Shown here: piece by piece, positions 15,810-23,346 of the stretch
How the letters are laid out: every line of letters starts with the position of its first letter
Numbering within the stretch: the first letter of the stretch is position 1
Assembly: GCF_002339505.1 (NCBI RefSeq)
Contig: NZ_DDJO01000001.1
Location: forward strand, 55,221 to 95,668
Length of the DNA stretch: 40,448 bases
Direction of reading: 5' to 3'
Origin: Corynebacterium sp. UBA2622
GTDB taxonomy: Bacteria > Actinomycetota > Actinomycetes > Mycobacteriales > Mycobacteriaceae
Position numbers and translations under genes: made by a program
Notes under the pieces: generated by a model
Database searches by the model: none
What the model saw: the letters and a program-made list of their open reading frames with translations, nothing else
What the model was told of the DNA's origin: nothing

Positions 15810-16993
15810 GCCGCGCCGAGTCCTGGGCTTACCTGAGCCGGGTCATCGAGGGGCCGAGCCTCGCCCTGCAGCAGATGCTCCGCGCGGGGCGGGACGCCGA
15901 TGAGATCGCCGGGGGCGTGCGTCGGCGCGCCAGCTGGCTCGGGCCGCTGGCCGCGGAAACGGAGACGCGCCACAGCTGGGACCGGCCCTCCGAGGATTTG
16001 GCGGAGGCGGCGGTCAGCGGATTTTCACTTCTCACACCGGAATGCGACGGATGGCCCGCCGACCAGATCCACCAGGCGTTCGATCTCGGGGTTTCCGCCA
16101 GCCTGGCGAACCAGGAGCCGTTCCGGGACCGGGGTGTTGCCCCGCACGCACTCTGGGTGCGCGGCAACACCGACCTCGCCGCCCTTTTCGCACGTTCCGT
16201 GGGGATGGTGGGGACGCGTGCATCCACCGCCTACGGCCACCACGCGGTGGCGGACCTGGCGAAGGGGCTCGCTGCGCGGCAGTACACCATCGTCTCGGGA
16301 GGGGCGCTCGGAATCGACTCGGTGGCGCACGAGACGGCTCTCGCCCATGGGACACCAACCGCAGTGGTCGCCGCCTGCGGACCGGGTGTCGCCTACCCGC
16401 GCCGCAACGCCGCGCTCTTCGACACAATTGCGGAACGCGGGGGAGCTGTCCTCACCGAGTATCCTCCGGGCATCACTCCCGACCGGCATCGCTTCCTCAC
16501 ACGCAACAGATTGGTCGCCGCCCTGACGCAGGGCACGGTCGTGGTTGAGGCCGCCTTCCGCTCCGGTGCGCTGAACACGCTCAGCTGGGTGAATTACTAC
16601 CGCCGCCGGCCCATGGCCGTGCCGGGTCCGATTCTCGGGCCGGGGTCTCTCGGCACCAACCTGGCCATCCGCGACGGCAAGGCCGCGATGGCACTGAGCG
16701 CGGAGGACATCCACGAGATGCTCAGCCGGGTGGGGGAAGTCGATACCGACGGCCAGCGCGAGCTGGACTTCGCCGCCGATCCGGTGCAGTCACTCTCTGC
16801 GAACGAACTGCGGGTCTACGATGCGCTTCCCGCATCGGCGCCCTCGGGTGCGTCAGCCGAGCAGGTCGCGCGCCGGGCGGGTCTCACGGTCGCCCTGGCA
16901 GTGCACCTGCTCGTGGACCTGACCAAGCGGGGGCTGGTCCGCCGCGAGGGGACGGAGTGGAAGCGGGTCCCCGGGGGAGCGGGGCAGGAGTAA
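15806..16993 (+). CDS. dprA: DNA-processing protein DprA
   Basis: Single-stranded-DNA-binding protein that loads RecA on incoming DNA in transformable bacteria, 395 residues. The Rossmann-like core has SVGMVGTRASTAYG, VSGGALGIDSVAHETAL, VAACGPGVAYPRRN and TEYPPGITPDRHRFLTRNR, the last being a strong family signature. A C-terminal winged-helix-like segment (about 330-385) is seen. It is translationally coupled to comM. Its stop codon TAA lies inside the -10 element of xerC. Confidence 0.95.
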   Translation: MSRAESWAYLSRVIEGPSLALQQMLRAGRDADEIAGGVRRRASWLGPLAAETETRHSWDRPSEDLAEAAVSGFSLLTPECDGWPADQIHQAFDLGVSASLANQEPFRDRGVAPHALWVRGNTDLAALFARSVGMVGTRASTAYGHHAVADLAKGLAARQYTIVSGGALGIDSVAHETALAHGTPTAVVAACGPGVAYPRRNAALFDTIAERGGAVLTEYPPGITPDRHRFLTRNRLVAALTQGTVVVEAAFRSGALNTLSWVNYYRRRPMAVPGPILGPGSLGTNLAIRDGKAAMALSAEDIHEMLSRVGEVDTDGQRELDFAADPVQSLSANELRVYDALPASAPSGASAEQVARRAGLTVALAVHLLVDLTKRGLVRREGTEWKRVPGGAGQE

Positions 16994-16996
16994 ACT
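16991..16996 (+). promoter_or_regulatory. -10 element of xerC (TAAACT), leaderless type
   Basis: TAAACT ends eight bases before the xerC ATG and includes the dprA stop codon, so xerC can be expressed apart from the operon. Confidence 0.6.
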
Positions 16997-17004
16997 GACG
17001 GGGC

Positions 17005-17901
17005 ATGAGTGGCGCAGCGGGTTCGCAGTTGACTGAGGCGATCGAGGATTTCGCCGAATACTCGCGTCTAGTCCAGGGCCGCAGCGAGGCAACGGTGCGC
17101 GCCTACCGCTCGGATCTTTCCTCGCTCGCCGGGTTCATCCCCGGGTTCGACTCCTTCACCCTCCCGGCCCTTCGAGCCTGGCTTGCCGACGCCCTGGCCC
17201 GTGGTCTCGCCCGGTCCACCTTGGCCCGCCGTACCGCTGCCGTCCGCGCGTTCTCCACGTGGGCGTACAACCAAGGCCACCTGGCCACGGACGTGGCGGC
17301 ACGCCTCGTCGCCCCGAAGGTGAGCCGTCATCTGCCCAGGGTCGTTGACCCCGAACGGGCGGGCGAACTCGTCGAGGCGGAGATCAATGACGACGCGCAC
17401 GCCGCCGAAGCCCTGCGCGACCGGGCGATGCTCGAGCTCATGTACGCCACCGGCATCCGTGTCTCCGAACTGACGACGCTGGATCTGGGAGACCTCGACA
17501 TGGATCGCCGCACCGCGCGCGTCACGGGCAAGGGCAACAAACAGCGCGTCGTGCCCTTCGGAGGGCAAGCGGCCTCCGCGCTGAAGTCGTGGATAAGCGA
17601 GGGCCGGACCGCGCTTGCCGGTGCCACCCCGGCCGTCTTCGTGGGCTCACGGGGTAGCCGGATCGATCCCCGGCAGGTCAGGCGCGTGGTTGAGCGGGCT
17701 GCACAGCGCACGGGGGCGGGGGAGCTGACACCGCACTCTCTGCGCCACACCGCCGCCACCCACATGCTGGAAGGGGGTGCCGATCTGCGGGTGGTGCAGG
17801 AACTCCTCGGACACTCCAGCCTGCAGACCACCCAGATCTACACCCACGTCTCGGCGCAGCGGCTGAAAAACGTCTACGACCGGGCCCACCCGCGGGCCTA
17901 G
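17005..17901 (+). CDS. xerC: Tyrosine recombinase XerC
   Basis: Site-specific recombinase that, with XerD, resolves chromosome dimers at dif. It has 298 residues, the usual length. The N-terminal SAM-like core-binding domain (YSRLVQGRSEATVRAYRSDL) is followed by the catalytic domain with Arg152 (ATGIRVSEL), His244 and Arg247 (HSLRHTAATHM), His270 (GHSSLQTTQ) and the nucleophile Tyr279 (IYTHVS). No att site, integrase neighbours or dif are nearby, so this is the housekeeping enzyme rather than a phage integrase. It converges with the next gene, 11 bases apart. Confidence 0.94.
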   Translation: MSGAAGSQLTEAIEDFAEYSRLVQGRSEATVRAYRSDLSSLAGFIPGFDSFTLPALRAWLADALARGLARSTLARRTAAVRAFSTWAYNQGHLATDVAARLVAPKVSRHLPRVVDPERAGELVEAEINDDAHAAEALRDRAMLELMYATGIRVSELTTLDLGDLDMDRRTARVTGKGNKQRVVPFGGQAASALKSWISEGRTALAGATPAVFVGSRGSRIDPRQVRRVVERAAQRTGAGELTPHSLRHTAATHMLEGGADLRVVQELLGHSSLQTTQIYTHVSAQRLKNVYDRAHPRA

Positions 17902-17912
17902 CCCGGCCCAGG

Positions 17913-18794
17913 TCAGTTCCTGCTCGCCCGCTCGCGCGGCGGGCGCCACGTCTGGGCCAGGAACAGTCCGACGCCCGCGAGGATCACCGCCAGCGCGGCC
18001 ACCTGCGCGCCCGTGATGGACTCCCCGAACACGGTCACGCTCAGGCCCAGCTGGGTCACGGGGACGATGAACTGCAGGATGCCGAGGAGGGAAAGCGGAA
18101 TCAGGCGGGCGTAGTGCGACATGACCACCAGGGGCAGGAAGGTCACCAAACCGGCGACCACGAACAGGGCCCACGTGGGAGCATCGAGCGCCGTGCCGGG
18201 GGAGAGGACCCCCGTCCCCATGAGCGCGAGCGCCACGGGTGCGAGGGTGGCCGACTCAATGAAGAGACCCGGCACCGTTTTTACGGCCACCGTCTTCTTG
18301 ATCGCCGAATATATTGCGAAGGAGCCGGCCACGCCGAACACGATGAACAGGCCGGTGCCGGAGCGCCCCCACCCGAAAAGCAGCGCGCCGATGGCGGTGA
18401 GGACGATGGCAGCCCATTTTCCCGCGGTCAGGTGCTCCCCGAAGACAACTGCGCCCAAGAAAACGCTCATGAGGGGCGAGACGAAGTAGGCCAGCGCGGC
18501 GTAGGAGACGAAGCCGTTGCTCACGGCCCAGATGTAGAGCCCCCAGTTGACGCCGATCGCAAGGGCGGAAAAGACCAGCGCGGGGGAGGCACCCGAGAAC
18601 GCGGCGCGGAGACGGCCGCGGGACGCGGCGAGGACCCAGGCGCCGCTGATGAGAGCGGACCAGACGATGCGCTGGGCGAGGATGTATACGGAGTCGACGT
18701 CGCGGAGGAGCATCCAGAACAGGGGCAGGACACCCCACACGACGTAATTGAGCGCGACGGTGGCGGTGGCCCGCCGCGGCTCCTGCTCGGTCAA
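17913..18794 (-). CDS. rarD: EamA/RarD family transporter
   Basis: Inner-membrane permease with about ten hydrophobic segments, 293 residues from the TTG at 18794. This start is preferred because GAGAGGGG lies just upstream; a GTG at 18833 in frame adds 13 hydrophilic residues. RarD-type motifs include YVVWGVLPLFWMLL at the N terminus, LIWS-like VWSALISGAWV, and the two EamA halves (second half WALFVVAGLVTFLPLV). The E. coli RarD substrate is not established. The C terminus is Arg-rich and cytoplasmic. Confidence 0.85.
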   Translation of the reverse strand: MTEQEPRRATATVALNYVVWGVLPLFWMLLRDVDSVYILAQRIVWSALISGAWVLAASRGRLRAAFSGASPALVFSALAIGVNWGLYIWAVSNGFVSYAALAYFVSPLMSVFLGAVVFGEHLTAGKWAAIVLTAIGALLFGWGRSGTGLFIVFGVAGSFAIYSAIKKTVAVKTVPGLFIESATLAPVALALMGTGVLSPGTALDAPTWALFVVAGLVTFLPLVVMSHYARLIPLSLLGILQFIVPVTQLGLSVTVFGESITGAQVAALAVILAGVGLFLAQTWRPPRERASRN

Positions 18795-18829
18795 CCCGCA
18801 CCCCTCTCCGCGGTTTCTGTGCGGTGCCC

Positions 18830-18835
18830 ACACTA
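18830..18835 (-). promoter_or_regulatory. Putative -10 element of rarD (TAGTGT)
   Basis: TAGTGT on the minus strand places the transcript start about 30 bases before the TTG start at 18794, leaving room for its ribosome binding site. Confidence 0.4.
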
Positions 18836-18859
18836 CCTGCGAGCAACCCCGCGGCGGCC

Positions 18860-19378
18860 TTACCCCAGTGGCTTGAGCCGGATTGCCGGCACGGCCAGGA
18901 GAGTCAACGGGTTGATGTAGGTGTCCGGACCCGTGCGCGCCCCCCAGTGCAGGCCACGGTGCTCGGAGGAGCGGCCGAGGATCCCGATCACCTCGCCCTC
19001 GGATACGGCGTCACCCTCGCGGACCCGGGAGTACACCGGCTGGTAGGTGGTGCGGATCCCGTCAGCGTGGTCGATGGATACCGTGGGGCTGCCAGCGACG
19101 ACACCGGCAAAGGCGACGACTCCGTTGCCGGCGGCGCGAACCTCCGAACCGGGAGGGAGGCCGAGGTCGACCCCGCGGTGGCCCGGCAGCCAGTTCTTCT
19201 CGGGGATGTCGGCACTCCGGGTCACCCGAGAGGCGTGGGGCAGGCCGGTGCTCGGGTCGACCCAGGCCCAGGCCGGGGGAGCACCCGGGGCCCAGAGCAC
19301 AAGGAGGGAGGCGAGAGCGGCGGCGCGGAGGCGACGGCGGGGAGGGAGGCCGGCGCCGGGGCACAGCGGGGAGTCCAT
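18860..19378 (-). CDS. Secreted M23-like (LytM) domain protein, likely degenerate
   Basis: Exported protein of 172 residues from the ATG at 19378, set by a TACATC -10 seven bases upstream. Residues 14-39 form a signal peptide (RRRLRAAALASLLVLWAPG, then APPAWA). The M23 fold follows, with the zinc-binding HxxxD as GHRGVDLG (His67, Asp71) and the segment VSIDHADGIRTTYQPV. The HxH motif that supplies the catalytic His and a zinc ligand reads HRGLHWG (Gly142-Leu-His144), so the catalytic His is replaced. It may be an activator or wall-binding protein, not a hydrolase. M. tuberculosis has a comparable gene beside rpsB (Rv2891, from memory). Confidence 0.85.
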   Translation of the reverse strand: MDSPLCPGAGLPPRRRLRAAALASLLVLWAPGAPPAWAWVDPSTGLPHASRVTRSADIPEKNWLPGHRGVDLGLPPGSEVRAAGNGVVAFAGVVAGSPTVSIDHADGIRTTYQPVYSRVREGDAVSEGEVIGILGRSSEHRGLHWGARTGPDTYINPLTLLAVPAIRLKPLG

Positions 19379-19385
19379 GCGCCCA

Positions 19386-19391
19386 GATGTA
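19386..19391 (-). promoter_or_regulatory. -10 element of the M23-like gene (TACATC), leaderless type
   Basis: TACATC on the minus strand ends seven bases before the ATG at 19378. It lacks the final T of the consensus. Confidence 0.4.
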
Positions 19392-19472
19392 GCACGGGGT
19401 ACGGGGGTGGGCCGTCGAGAAGCGGGCGGGGCTGTGGATGAAGGGGTGGATGTGAACAACTTCGCAGCTCAA

Positions 19473-19502
19473 TTGGCGTTTTTGCGCCGCGGTGGCTAAG
19501 GT
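19473..19502 (+). promoter_or_regulatory. rpsB promoter (TTGGCG-18-TAAGGT)
   Basis: -35 TTGGCG (19473-19478) and -10 TAAGGT (19497-19502) with 18 bases between them. The transcript would have a leader of about 160 bases. Confidence 0.55.
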
Positions 19503-19566
19503 TGATCGGGCAGTCTTCACGGGCTGACTACGCGCGCCGGAAAATGCCAGCTCAGCAACGGTCCCA

Positions 19567-19628
19567 CAGTACGAGGGTGCGGGGCGGGCACGGTGCCAGG
19601 GCGCGGGATAAAAACCCGCGCAGTACTG
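19567..19628 (+). ncRNA. Structured 5' leader of rpsB (three-helix fold)
   Basis: CAGTAC (19567-19572) pairs with GTACTG (19623-19628), enclosing two hairpins: GGCA/TGCC (19587-19597) and a perfect GCGCGGG/CCCGCGC stem with an ATAAAAA loop (19601-19621). The rpsB ribosome binding site follows 22 bases later. The layout fits a ribosomal-protein leader under feedback control, but the ligand is inferred only from position. Confidence 0.5.
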
Positions 19629-19666
19629 ATCAACCGAACTACTTCTCTCCGAAGGAGACAATTCCC

Positions 19667-20608
19667 ATGGCAGTTGTAACCATGCGCGAACTCCTCGACG
19701 CGGGTGTGCACTTTGGCCACCAGACGCGTCGCTGGAACCCGAAGATGCGTCGCTTCATCTTCACGGATCGCAACGGCATCTACATCATCGACCTGCAGCA
19801 GACGCTGACCTACATTGACGAGGCCTTCGAGTTCGTCAAGGAGACCGTCGCACACGGCGGCACGATCCTCTTTGTGGGCACCAAGAAGCAGGCCCAGGAG
19901 CCCATCCAGGAAGAGGCTGCCCGGGTCGGCATGCCGTACGTGACCCACCGCTGGCTCGGTGGCATGCTCACCAACTTCCAGACCGTCTCCAAGCGCATCG
20001 CGCGCATGAAGGAGCTCCAGGCGATGGACGCCGCCGAGGATGGCTACGCCGGCCGCGGCAAGAAGGAAGTCCTCATGCTCAACCGTGAGCGCATCAAGCT
20101 CGAGCGCGTTCTCGGCGGCATCGCGGACATGACCAAGGCTCCCTCCGCCCTCTGGATCGTGGACACCAACAAGGAGCACATCGCCGTCGCCGAGGCACAG
20201 AAGCTGCGCATCCCCGTCGTGGCCGTGCTGGACACCAACTGCGACCCGGATGTCGTGGACTTCCCGATCCCGGGCAACGACGACGCCATCCGCTCCGTCA
20301 AACTGCTGACCCACATCGTGGGCGAGGCCGTCGTGGCCGGCAAACAGCAGCGTGAGGAGCGCCAGCTTTCCGCAGCCCGCGACGCCGCCGGTGACACCGA
20401 CGCGAAGCGCCAGGCGGAGGCTGCCCAGGCCGCTGCCGATGCAGCCGGCTCCGAGGATGTCTCCGCCGCGGACGCCGCCAAGGCCGCTGCCGCAGCCGAG
20501 GCCGCGGCCCCGCAGGAGGTCGCCCCCGTGGAGCAGCCGCACGCCGTGCGCGCCGCCGAGCAGGCAGCCCAGGGCGAGACGGCGCAGGGCGAGTCCACCC
20601 AGGCTTAG
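19667..20608 (+). CDS. rpsB: 30S ribosomal protein S2
   Basis: Small-subunit protein uS2, 313 residues, ATG preceded by GAAGGAGA. Family motifs: TMRELLDAGVHFGHQTRRWNPKM, FVGTKKQAQEPI, RWLGGMLTNF and VAVLDTNCDPD. The globular part ends near residue 235; the rest is an Ala/Glu/Gln-rich tail common in actinobacterial S2 proteins. It precedes tsf, as in most bacteria, with a strong inverted repeat between. Confidence 0.97.
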   Translation: MAVVTMRELLDAGVHFGHQTRRWNPKMRRFIFTDRNGIYIIDLQQTLTYIDEAFEFVKETVAHGGTILFVGTKKQAQEPIQEEAARVGMPYVTHRWLGGMLTNFQTVSKRIARMKELQAMDAAEDGYAGRGKKEVLMLNRERIKLERVLGGIADMTKAPSALWIVDTNKEHIAVAEAQKLRIPVVAVLDTNCDPDVVDFPIPGNDDAIRSVKLLTHIVGEAVVAGKQQREERQLSAARDAAGDTDAKRQAEAAQAAADAAGSEDVSAADAAKAAAAAEAAAPQEVAPVEQPHAVRAAEQAAQGETAQGESTQA

Positions 20609-20624
20609 ACCCCAGGCACCGCAC

Positions 20625-20684
20625 ACACCCCGCGTCCTGTTCACGTCCGCTAACAAGGCAGGACGCGAGCCGGGCGCGGGGTGT
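20625..20684 (+). terminator. Long inverted repeat between rpsB and tsf
   Basis: ACACCCCG (20625-20632) pairs with CGGGGTGT (20677-20684), and CGTCCTG (20633-20639) pairs with CAGGACG (20659-20665), giving a long stem with one bulge. There is no T run after it, so it may attenuate or process the rpsB-tsf message rather than stop it fully. Confidence 0.5.
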
Positions 20685-20736
20685 CGCGTCTGACGGGGCA
20701 GCAGCTCCGGACGACGCACGCGGGGTCATTGTCGGC

Positions 20737-20749
20737 TACTCTGTAGAAC
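20737..20749 (+). promoter_or_regulatory. Possible -10 region of tsf
   Basis: Two overlapping candidates, TACTCT (20737-20742) and TAGAAC (20744-20749), lie about 90 bases before tsf. Neither has a convincing -35. Confidence 0.3.
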
Positions 20750-20835
20750 CGATCAATCACTACGGGCCCGTGCCCGGCGCATGCGCGCCGCACGGGCGCC
20801 ACCAACGTTTTAGATAAGAGGAGGATCGCCCCACT

Positions 20836-21654
20836 ATGGCGAACTACACCGCTGCGGACGTCAAGAAGCTCCGCGAAACCACCGGTTCCGGCATGCTCGA
20901 CTGCAAGAAGGCCCTGGATGAGACCAACGGCGACTTCGAGAAGGCTGTCGAGGTTCTCCGCATCAAGGGTGCGAAGGACGTCGGCAAGCGCGCCGAGCGC
21001 AACGCCCTCGAGGGCCTCGTTGCCGTGTCCGGCAACACCATCGTGGAGATCAACTCCGAGACCGACTTCGTGGCCAAGAACCAGGAGTTCAAGGACATCG
21101 CCGAGGATATCGCCAAGGCTGCAGCCGCCGTCAAGGCGAACTCCCAGGAGGAGCTCGCCAACGCCGACGTCAACGGTGAAACCGCCCACGACGTTCTGGA
21201 GCGCCTCTCCGCCAAGATCGGCGAGAAGCTCGAGCTGCGCCGCGCAGCCACCATCGAGGGCGAGAAGCTGGCCACCTACCTGCACCAGCGCTCCGCGGAC
21301 CTCCCCCCGGCCGTGGGTGTCATCGTCGCCTACACCGGAGACAACGCAGAGGCCGCCCACCAGGTCGCACTGCAGATCGCCGCAATGAAGGCCCGCTACC
21401 TCACCCAGGAGAACATCCCGGCGGAGGTCGTCGAGAAGGAGCGCGCGGTCCAGGAGGAGATCACCCGCAACGAGGGCAAGCCGGAGGCCGCCATCTCCAA
21501 GATCGTCGAGGGCCGCATGGGCGGCTTCTTCAAGGATGTCGTGCTGCTCGACCAGCCGTCCCTCGCGGATTCCAAGAAGACCGTCAGGCAGTTCGCTGAC
21601 GAGAACGGTATCGAGGTCACCGACTTCGTCCGCTACGAGGTCGGCCAGGCATAG
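20836..21654 (+). CDS. tsf: Elongation factor Ts
   Basis: Nucleotide exchange factor for EF-Tu, 272 residues. The N-terminal UBA-like domain reads KKLRETTGSGMLDCKKAL, followed by the conserved EINSETDFVAKN loop, which contacts EF-Tu, and the core and C-terminal module (DQPSLADSKKTVRQF). AAGAGGAGG lies upstream of the ATG at good spacing. It is the second gene of the rpsB-tsf-pyrH-frr run and is followed by its own terminator. Confidence 0.97.
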   Translation: MANYTAADVKKLRETTGSGMLDCKKALDETNGDFEKAVEVLRIKGAKDVGKRAERNALEGLVAVSGNTIVEINSETDFVAKNQEFKDIAEDIAKAAAAVKANSQEELANADVNGETAHDVLERLSAKIGEKLELRRAATIEGEKLATYLHQRSADLPPAVGVIVAYTGDNAEAAHQVALQIAAMKARYLTQENIPAEVVEKERAVQEEITRNEGKPEAAISKIVEGRMGGFFKDVVLLDQPSLADSKKTVRQFADENGIEVTDFVRYEVGQA

Positions 21655-21675
21655 TCGCCACCCTTCACCCGGCAC

Positions 21676-21705
21676 AGCCCCGCCCTGACAGGGAGCGGGG
21701 CTTCC
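21676..21705 (+). terminator. Terminator after tsf
   Basis: AGCCCCGC (21676-21683) pairs perfectly with GCGGGGCT (21695-21702) and is followed by a short TCC tail. Confidence 0.6.
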
Positions 21706-21782
21706 GCGTGTCCGCTTCACGACGCTCCGCCACCCCGCCCGGCACCCTGAGCAGCGGGTACGGTCCGCCGTTCGGGGATCGC

Positions 21783-21788
21783 TATGAT
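21783..21788 (+). promoter_or_regulatory. -10 element of pyrH (TATGAT)
   Basis: TATGAT would start a leader of about 50 bases carrying AAAGGAG ahead of the pyrH GTG start. Confidence 0.5.
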
Positions 21789-21844
21789 CGTCAGGTGGAC
21801 AACAACCCGCCCACCGCACACACACCACAAAAGGAGCCACCCAG

Positions 21845-22573
21845 GTGACTGAAGCACCCCACACCCGCAGCGGATACAAGCGCGTCATGCTCAAGCTCGG
21901 AGGAGAGATGTTCGGCGGCGGGAAGGTAGGGATCGATCCCGACGTCGTCGAGAGCGTGGCCACCCAGATCGCGGAGGTGGCGCAGGCGGGCACCGAGGTC
22001 GCGGTGGTCATCGGCGGCGGAAACTTTTTCCGTGGCGCCCAGCTGCAACAGCGCGGCATGGACCGTGCCCGCTCGGACTACATGGGCATGCTGGGCACCG
22101 TGATGAACTGCCTGGCCCTGCAGGACTTCCTCCAGCAGAAGGGTGTGGACTGCCGAGTGCAGACCGCCATCAACATGGCCCAGATCGCCGAGCCCTACCT
22201 GCCGCTGCGCGCCGCCCGCCACCTCGAGAAGGGCCGGGTCGTCATCTTCGGCGCCGGCATGGGCATGCCCTACTTCTCCACGGACACGACCGCCGCCCAG
22301 CGCGCCCTCGAGATCGGTTGTGAGGTGCTCCTCATGGCCAAGGGCGTCGACGGCGTCTATGACGATGACCCGCGCACCAACCCCGATGCCAAGCTCTTCA
22401 CCGAGGTCACCCCGCGCGAGGTGATCGAGAAGGAGCTCAAGGTCGCGGACGCCACCGCCTTCTCGCTGTGCATGGACAACAACATGCCCATCCTCGTGTT
22501 CAACCTGCTCAAGGAGGGCAACATCGCCCGAGCGGTGGCGGGGGAGCAGATCGGCACCCTGGTCCAGTCGTAG
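21845..22573 (+). CDS. pyrH: Uridylate kinase
   Basis: Phosphorylates UMP to UDP in pyrimidine synthesis; amino-acid-kinase fold. It has 242 residues with a GTG start after AAAAGGAG. Motifs include VMLKLGGEMFGG, VIGGGNFFRG, the MGMLGTVMN helix, and DNNMPILVFNL near the C terminus. UMP kinase is separate from the eukaryotic-type enzyme and is essential in most bacteria. Confidence 0.96.
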   Translation: MTEAPHTRSGYKRVMLKLGGEMFGGGKVGIDPDVVESVATQIAEVAQAGTEVAVVIGGGNFFRGAQLQQRGMDRARSDYMGMLGTVMNCLALQDFLQQKGVDCRVQTAINMAQIAEPYLPLRAARHLEKGRVVIFGAGMGMPYFSTDTTAAQRALEIGCEVLLMAKGVDGVYDDDPRTNPDAKLFTEVTPREVIEKELKVADATAFSLCMDNNMPILVFNLLKEGNIARAVAGEQIGTLVQS

Positions 22574-22594
22574 GACCCGCGGCGCGGAGCGGGA

Positions 22595-22606
22595 CGTCGT
22601 CAAGCG
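22595..22606 (-). repeat. 12-mer CGCTTGACGACG, intergenic between pyrH and frr
   Basis: Exact copy on the minus strand, 22 bases after the pyrH stop and just before the frr -10. Confidence 0.6.
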
Positions 22607-22618
22607 GGGGCCCGCTGG

Positions 22619-22624
22619 TAGATT
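22619..22624 (+). promoter_or_regulatory. -10 element of frr (TAGATT)
   Basis: TAGATT lies about 90 bases before the frr ATG, giving a transcript of frr separate from pyrH. Confidence 0.45.
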
Positions 22625-22714
22625 GTTGGGGAACCGTGCGAGGGTGCGCCCCAGCCGGGCGCGCGCCCCACATGCACCGGCAGAACCGATCGACCCACGA
22701 AATGAGGATCCAGC

Positions 22715-23272
22715 ATGATAGATGACGTACTTCTCGATGCCGAAGAGCGAATGTCCCACTCCGTCGACCACGCCCGCGACGACCTCGCCACCATCCGCAC
22801 CGGTCGCGCGAACCCGGCGATGTTCAACGGCGTGATAGCCGAGTTCTACGGCGCGCCGACGCCGATCAACCAGATGGCCACGATTTCCGTGCCCGAGCCG
22901 CGCATGTTGCTGGTCAAGCCCTACGACATGTCCACGCTGAAGGAGATCGAGAACGCGATCCGCAACTCGGACCTCGGCGTGAACCCCACCGACGACGGCC
23001 AGGTCATCCGCGTGACCATTCCGCAGCTGACGGAGGAGCGCCGCCGCGATCTGGTCAAGCAGGCGAAGCAGAAGGGTGAGGAGGGCAAGATCGCCATCCG
23101 CAACATCCGCCGCCACGGCATGGAGGCCCTGAAGAAGATCCAGAAGGACGGCAAGGCCGGCGAGGACGAGGTCACCACCGCCGAGAAGGCCCTGGACAAG
23201 ACCACCGCCCAGTATGTGGCCCAGATCGACGAGATTGTCACCCGCAAGGAAGCGGAGCTTCTCGACGTCTAG
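22715..23272 (+). CDS. frr: Ribosome recycling factor
   Basis: Splits post-termination ribosomes together with EF-G. It has 185 residues, the standard length. Conserved parts: DDLATIRTGRANPAMF, VPEPRMLLVKPYD, AIRNSDLGVNPTDDGQVIRV, and the long helix LTEERRRDLVKQAKQ. GAGG lies upstream of the ATG. cdsA follows after 74 bases. Confidence 0.97.
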   Translation: MIDDVLLDAEERMSHSVDHARDDLATIRTGRANPAMFNGVIAEFYGAPTPINQMATISVPEPRMLLVKPYDMSTLKEIENAIRNSDLGVNPTDDGQVIRVTIPQLTEERRRDLVKQAKQKGEEGKIAIRNIRRHGMEALKKIQKDGKAGEDEVTTAEKALDKTTAQYVAQIDEIVTRKEAELLDV

Positions 23273-23330
23273 GGCGGCGCCCCGGACGCGATTCCCCCGC
23301 CCTATCCCCGCTACCAGCGCGATGGTGCGC

Positions 23331-23336
23331 TAGAAA
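23331..23336 (+). promoter_or_regulatory. Weak -10-like element of cdsA (TAGAAA)
   Basis: TAGAAA ends ten bases before the GTG start. It lacks the final T, so cdsA may instead be read through from frr. Confidence 0.25.
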
Positions 23337-23346
23337 GCCATGGCCC

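Noticed and set aside
17005..17901. XerC as a phage or integrative-element integrase
   Set aside because: Housekeeping context after dprA, normal XerC length, no att repeats or mobile genes nearby.
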